Origin: Rhodospirillales bacterium | GTDB taxonomy: Bacteria; Pseudomonadota; Alphaproteobacteria; TMED109 | NCBI GenBank assembly: GCA_028824295.1 | Contig: JAPPED010000016.1 | Span: forward strand, 1 to 64,000 | Length of the DNA stretch: 64,000 nucleotides | Direction: 5' to 3' | Part shown: piece by piece, positions 62,633-64,000 of the stretch | How positions within the stretch are numbered: position 1 is the stretch's first letter | How the letters are laid out: every line of letters begins with the position of its first letter | Notes under the pieces: generated by a model | Told to the model about the DNA's origin: nothing | Seen by the model: only the letters and a program-made list of their open reading frames with translations | Databases searched by the model: none | Position numbers and translations under genes: made by a program

Positions 62633-64000
62633 TCAGCCGACCTGAATGTGCCGCTCGCCGATCCATTCCGGAACTTGTTGGTCATCCTTCAAGCGAATTC
62701 GCTGAAAACACATGGCATCGAAGACGTCGTCCAGCCGCTTCTTATCGGCATCCACAGTCGGAAGACTCGACGTCGCCTCGAGCCAGAATCGTTCCGACAC
62801 CAATGGCAGGTCCTTGACATACGCTGATTCCCACCAGTTGAGAACCCTGTCCCGAGCGGATTGAAGAAGTCGGTCCGTCGGGAGACGTGCTCTTTTCTCG
62901 CGCTGGTTTACCGTCCGATGTGCCGGCATCAAATTCCAGAGGTCGCCACAGCTCCAGGCCGTCCAAGGGAAGCAATGGTCAATATCCAGAGATCGTCGAT
63001 TCAGATTTTGGCCGCTCCAGATGCAACGCAAATCACCGTCGGCCAACATGTTGAGTGCCCGCTCTCTTGCCAAGCCCACATCCCGCGTGGGCTCGTCCCA
63101 CGTCATCGACGCTGCAATGGTTGCATCGTCCACATTGACACCTTGGCGTGAAGCGTAGGACTTGATGAGACGGCTCCACTCGGAGACAAGGGACGGCTCA
63201 ACCCATGCGCCGAAGCGCCGCAAAGCCCACCAAAGATGCCTCGGGACCAGCATTTCGCCGAAGCGAAACAGGTACGCCTGATCCAATGTGATCGATGAAG
63301 AGAGAGGCGCCGTACCGGATTTCCGGACAGGAAATACCGGCCCTCCATTCGGATAGGTGATGTAGGTCGCGGGCATCTGCGCAATGGTGTTTGCGGCGTC
63401 CTTCAGCGCTTGGTGAAGGGCCGTGCCGGGTTCGCCTGAGAACCTGACCCCAACGCGGAGGTCGAGATGGGAGACGTCGGCAAGCCGTCGAAAAGCGTCC
63501 CTGACGAACCCGAGACGTCGCAGGCCGACGTTGGAAGGGTTTTGGGGAAGATTTGCGGATAACAGGGGTTTGAACAGCCGAATCCACGTCAGTGCGACAA
63601 GCCCAAGTGGCACGGCGACGAATTCGTCGTCGTGATCACGGGTACATCCTGCTGCACCGTCTGCCAGCCGACAGAGCGTACGAAGAAGCGCCAACTTGTA
63701 GGTTGAACTCTTGTCATCATTCAGGATGACATGCCGCAGCAGCGGAAGTGCTCCGGTTCCGTCGTCGGGCAATCGGACAGCGACTTGGATCCAGCGAATG
63801 CCAGGGCGGCCGAGGTGATCCTCCGCCTCTGTATGCCTTTCGACAAAAGCACCGTGATCGCGAGCCAGTCCGTCAACTTCTTCCAGCGAGATGGGGTGGA
63901 TGCTCCTTGTCTGGTCCGTCGGTCCATCGCGCAGAACGATCGCCAGCAGGCCGCCCGGCTTGAGCAGGTTGATGATCTTGCGAAATGCGCGCGGCCGGTC
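62633..64000 (-). CDS. Methyltransferase-HNH endonuclease fusion (partial, continues past the window)
   Basis: The frame is open from 64000 with no start, so the 5' end is outside; 455 codons are visible. The first segment is the end of a class I SAM-dependent methyltransferase (AFRKIINLLKPGGLLAIVLRDGP, SIHPISLEEVDGLARDHG). A middle region (LPDDGTGALPLLRHVILNDD, VPLGLVALTWIRLFKPLLS) follows, then a C-terminal HNH nuclease with CIWSGQNLN, LDIDHCFPWTAW and LWNLMPAHRTVNQREK. A protein joining modification and HNH nuclease functions suggests restriction-like activity, but the methylation target (DNA or other) is unknown. A tail of a second copy exists at 56571. Confidence 0.8.
   Translation of the reverse strand, partial: DRPRAFRKIINLLKPGGLLAIVLRDGPTDQTRSIHPISLEEVDGLARDHGAFVERHTEAEDHLGRPGIRWIQVAVRLPDDGTGALPLLRHVILNDDKSSTYKLALLRTLCRLADGAAGCTRDHDDEFVAVPLGLVALTWIRLFKPLLSANLPQNPSNVGLRRLGFVRDAFRRLADVSHLDLRVGVRFSGEPGTALHQALKDAANTIAQMPATYITYPNGGPVFPVRKSGTAPLSSSITLDQAYLFRFGEMLVPRHLWWALRRFGAWVEPSLVSEWSRLIKSYASRQGVNVDDATIAASMTWDEPTRDVGLARERALNMLADGDLRCIWSGQNLNRRSLDIDHCFPWTAWSCGDLWNLMPAHRTVNQREKRARLPTDRLLQSARDRVLNWWESAYVKDLPLVSERFWLEATSSLPTVDADKKRLDDVFDAMCFQRIRLKDDQQVPEWIGERHIQVG

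Larger units (their letters stand above)
61803..62675 (-). repeat. Segmental duplication, copy 2
   Basis: Partner of 55680-56612, in the same orientation about 6 kb apart. Contains decayed HEPN and MNT plus the intact 3' end of the methyltransferase-HNH gene. See copy 1. Confidence 0.8.

Overview
The window looks like part of the chromosome of a GC-rich alphaproteobacterium. The evidence is a DUF2794 protein, a YlxR-L7Ae fusion between nusA and infB, adjacent dsbB and coq7, and B12, PQQ and nitronate chemistry typical of environmental Rhodospirillales-like genomes. No rRNA, CRISPR array or complete insertion sequence is visible. The genus cannot be named from sequence alone.

0-13 kb is housekeeping. 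It holds the 3' end of guaA, a SLOG-type protein, a thioesterase, DUF2794, tRNA-Leu(CAA), a secreted TbpB-like protein with a Fur-like box, and then the collinear translation/RNA operon nusA-ylxR/L7Ae-infB-rbfA-truB-rpsO-pnp. No rimP lies in front of nusA; about 1 kb without a recognisable gene is there instead.

13-36 kb is accessory catabolism. It contains a nitronate monooxygenase-like flavoprotein, a Baeyer-Villiger monooxygenase, a 2-hydroxyacid dehydrogenase, a GFA protein, SDRs, a secreted cyclase, a Rieske oxygenase, a complete lar operon (larC-larE-larB-larA) for the nickel-pincer lactate racemase family, and a dienelactone hydrolase. It also holds a PQQ alcohol dehydrogenase with the Asp-x-Asp lanthanide signature plus its cytochrome c, and a three-subunit thiocyanate hydrolase/nitrile hydratase-like operon. 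A vapBC pair sits beside an IS3 remnant and a truncated copy of the Rieske gene.

36-41 kb is a toxin-antitoxin cluster: RES/Xre, Phd/VapC flanked by an imperfect ~190 bp direct repeat, a Fic protein, a broken vapBC, and RelB/YafQ. 41-52 kb returns to metabolism: thiolase, DUF35, uronate dehydrogenase-like, PduO adenosyltransferase, an M20 amidohydrolase with a peptide-type ABC transporter, YqaA, DsbB and COQ7.

52-64 kb is a defence/mobile island of lower and uneven GC. It has an orphan HipB-like regulator, a frameshifted yqaA copy, an AbiEi/AbiEii system, an ATPase remnant, a GST, and an intact HEPN/MNT pair. Two integron attC-like sites bracket an HNH nuclease cassette and precede an abortive-infection gene. 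Further on are an endonuclease/exonuclease/phosphatase gene with two compensating frameshifts, an HTH-ParA ATPase with an unknown basic partner, a decayed second copy of the HEPN/MNT pair, and a large methyltransferase-HNH fusion running off the right edge. The two HEPN/MNT regions are a segmental duplication with complementary decay: copy 1 keeps HEPN/MNT and only the tail of the methyltransferase-HNH gene, while copy 2 keeps the methyltransferase-HNH gene and has broken HEPN/MNT.
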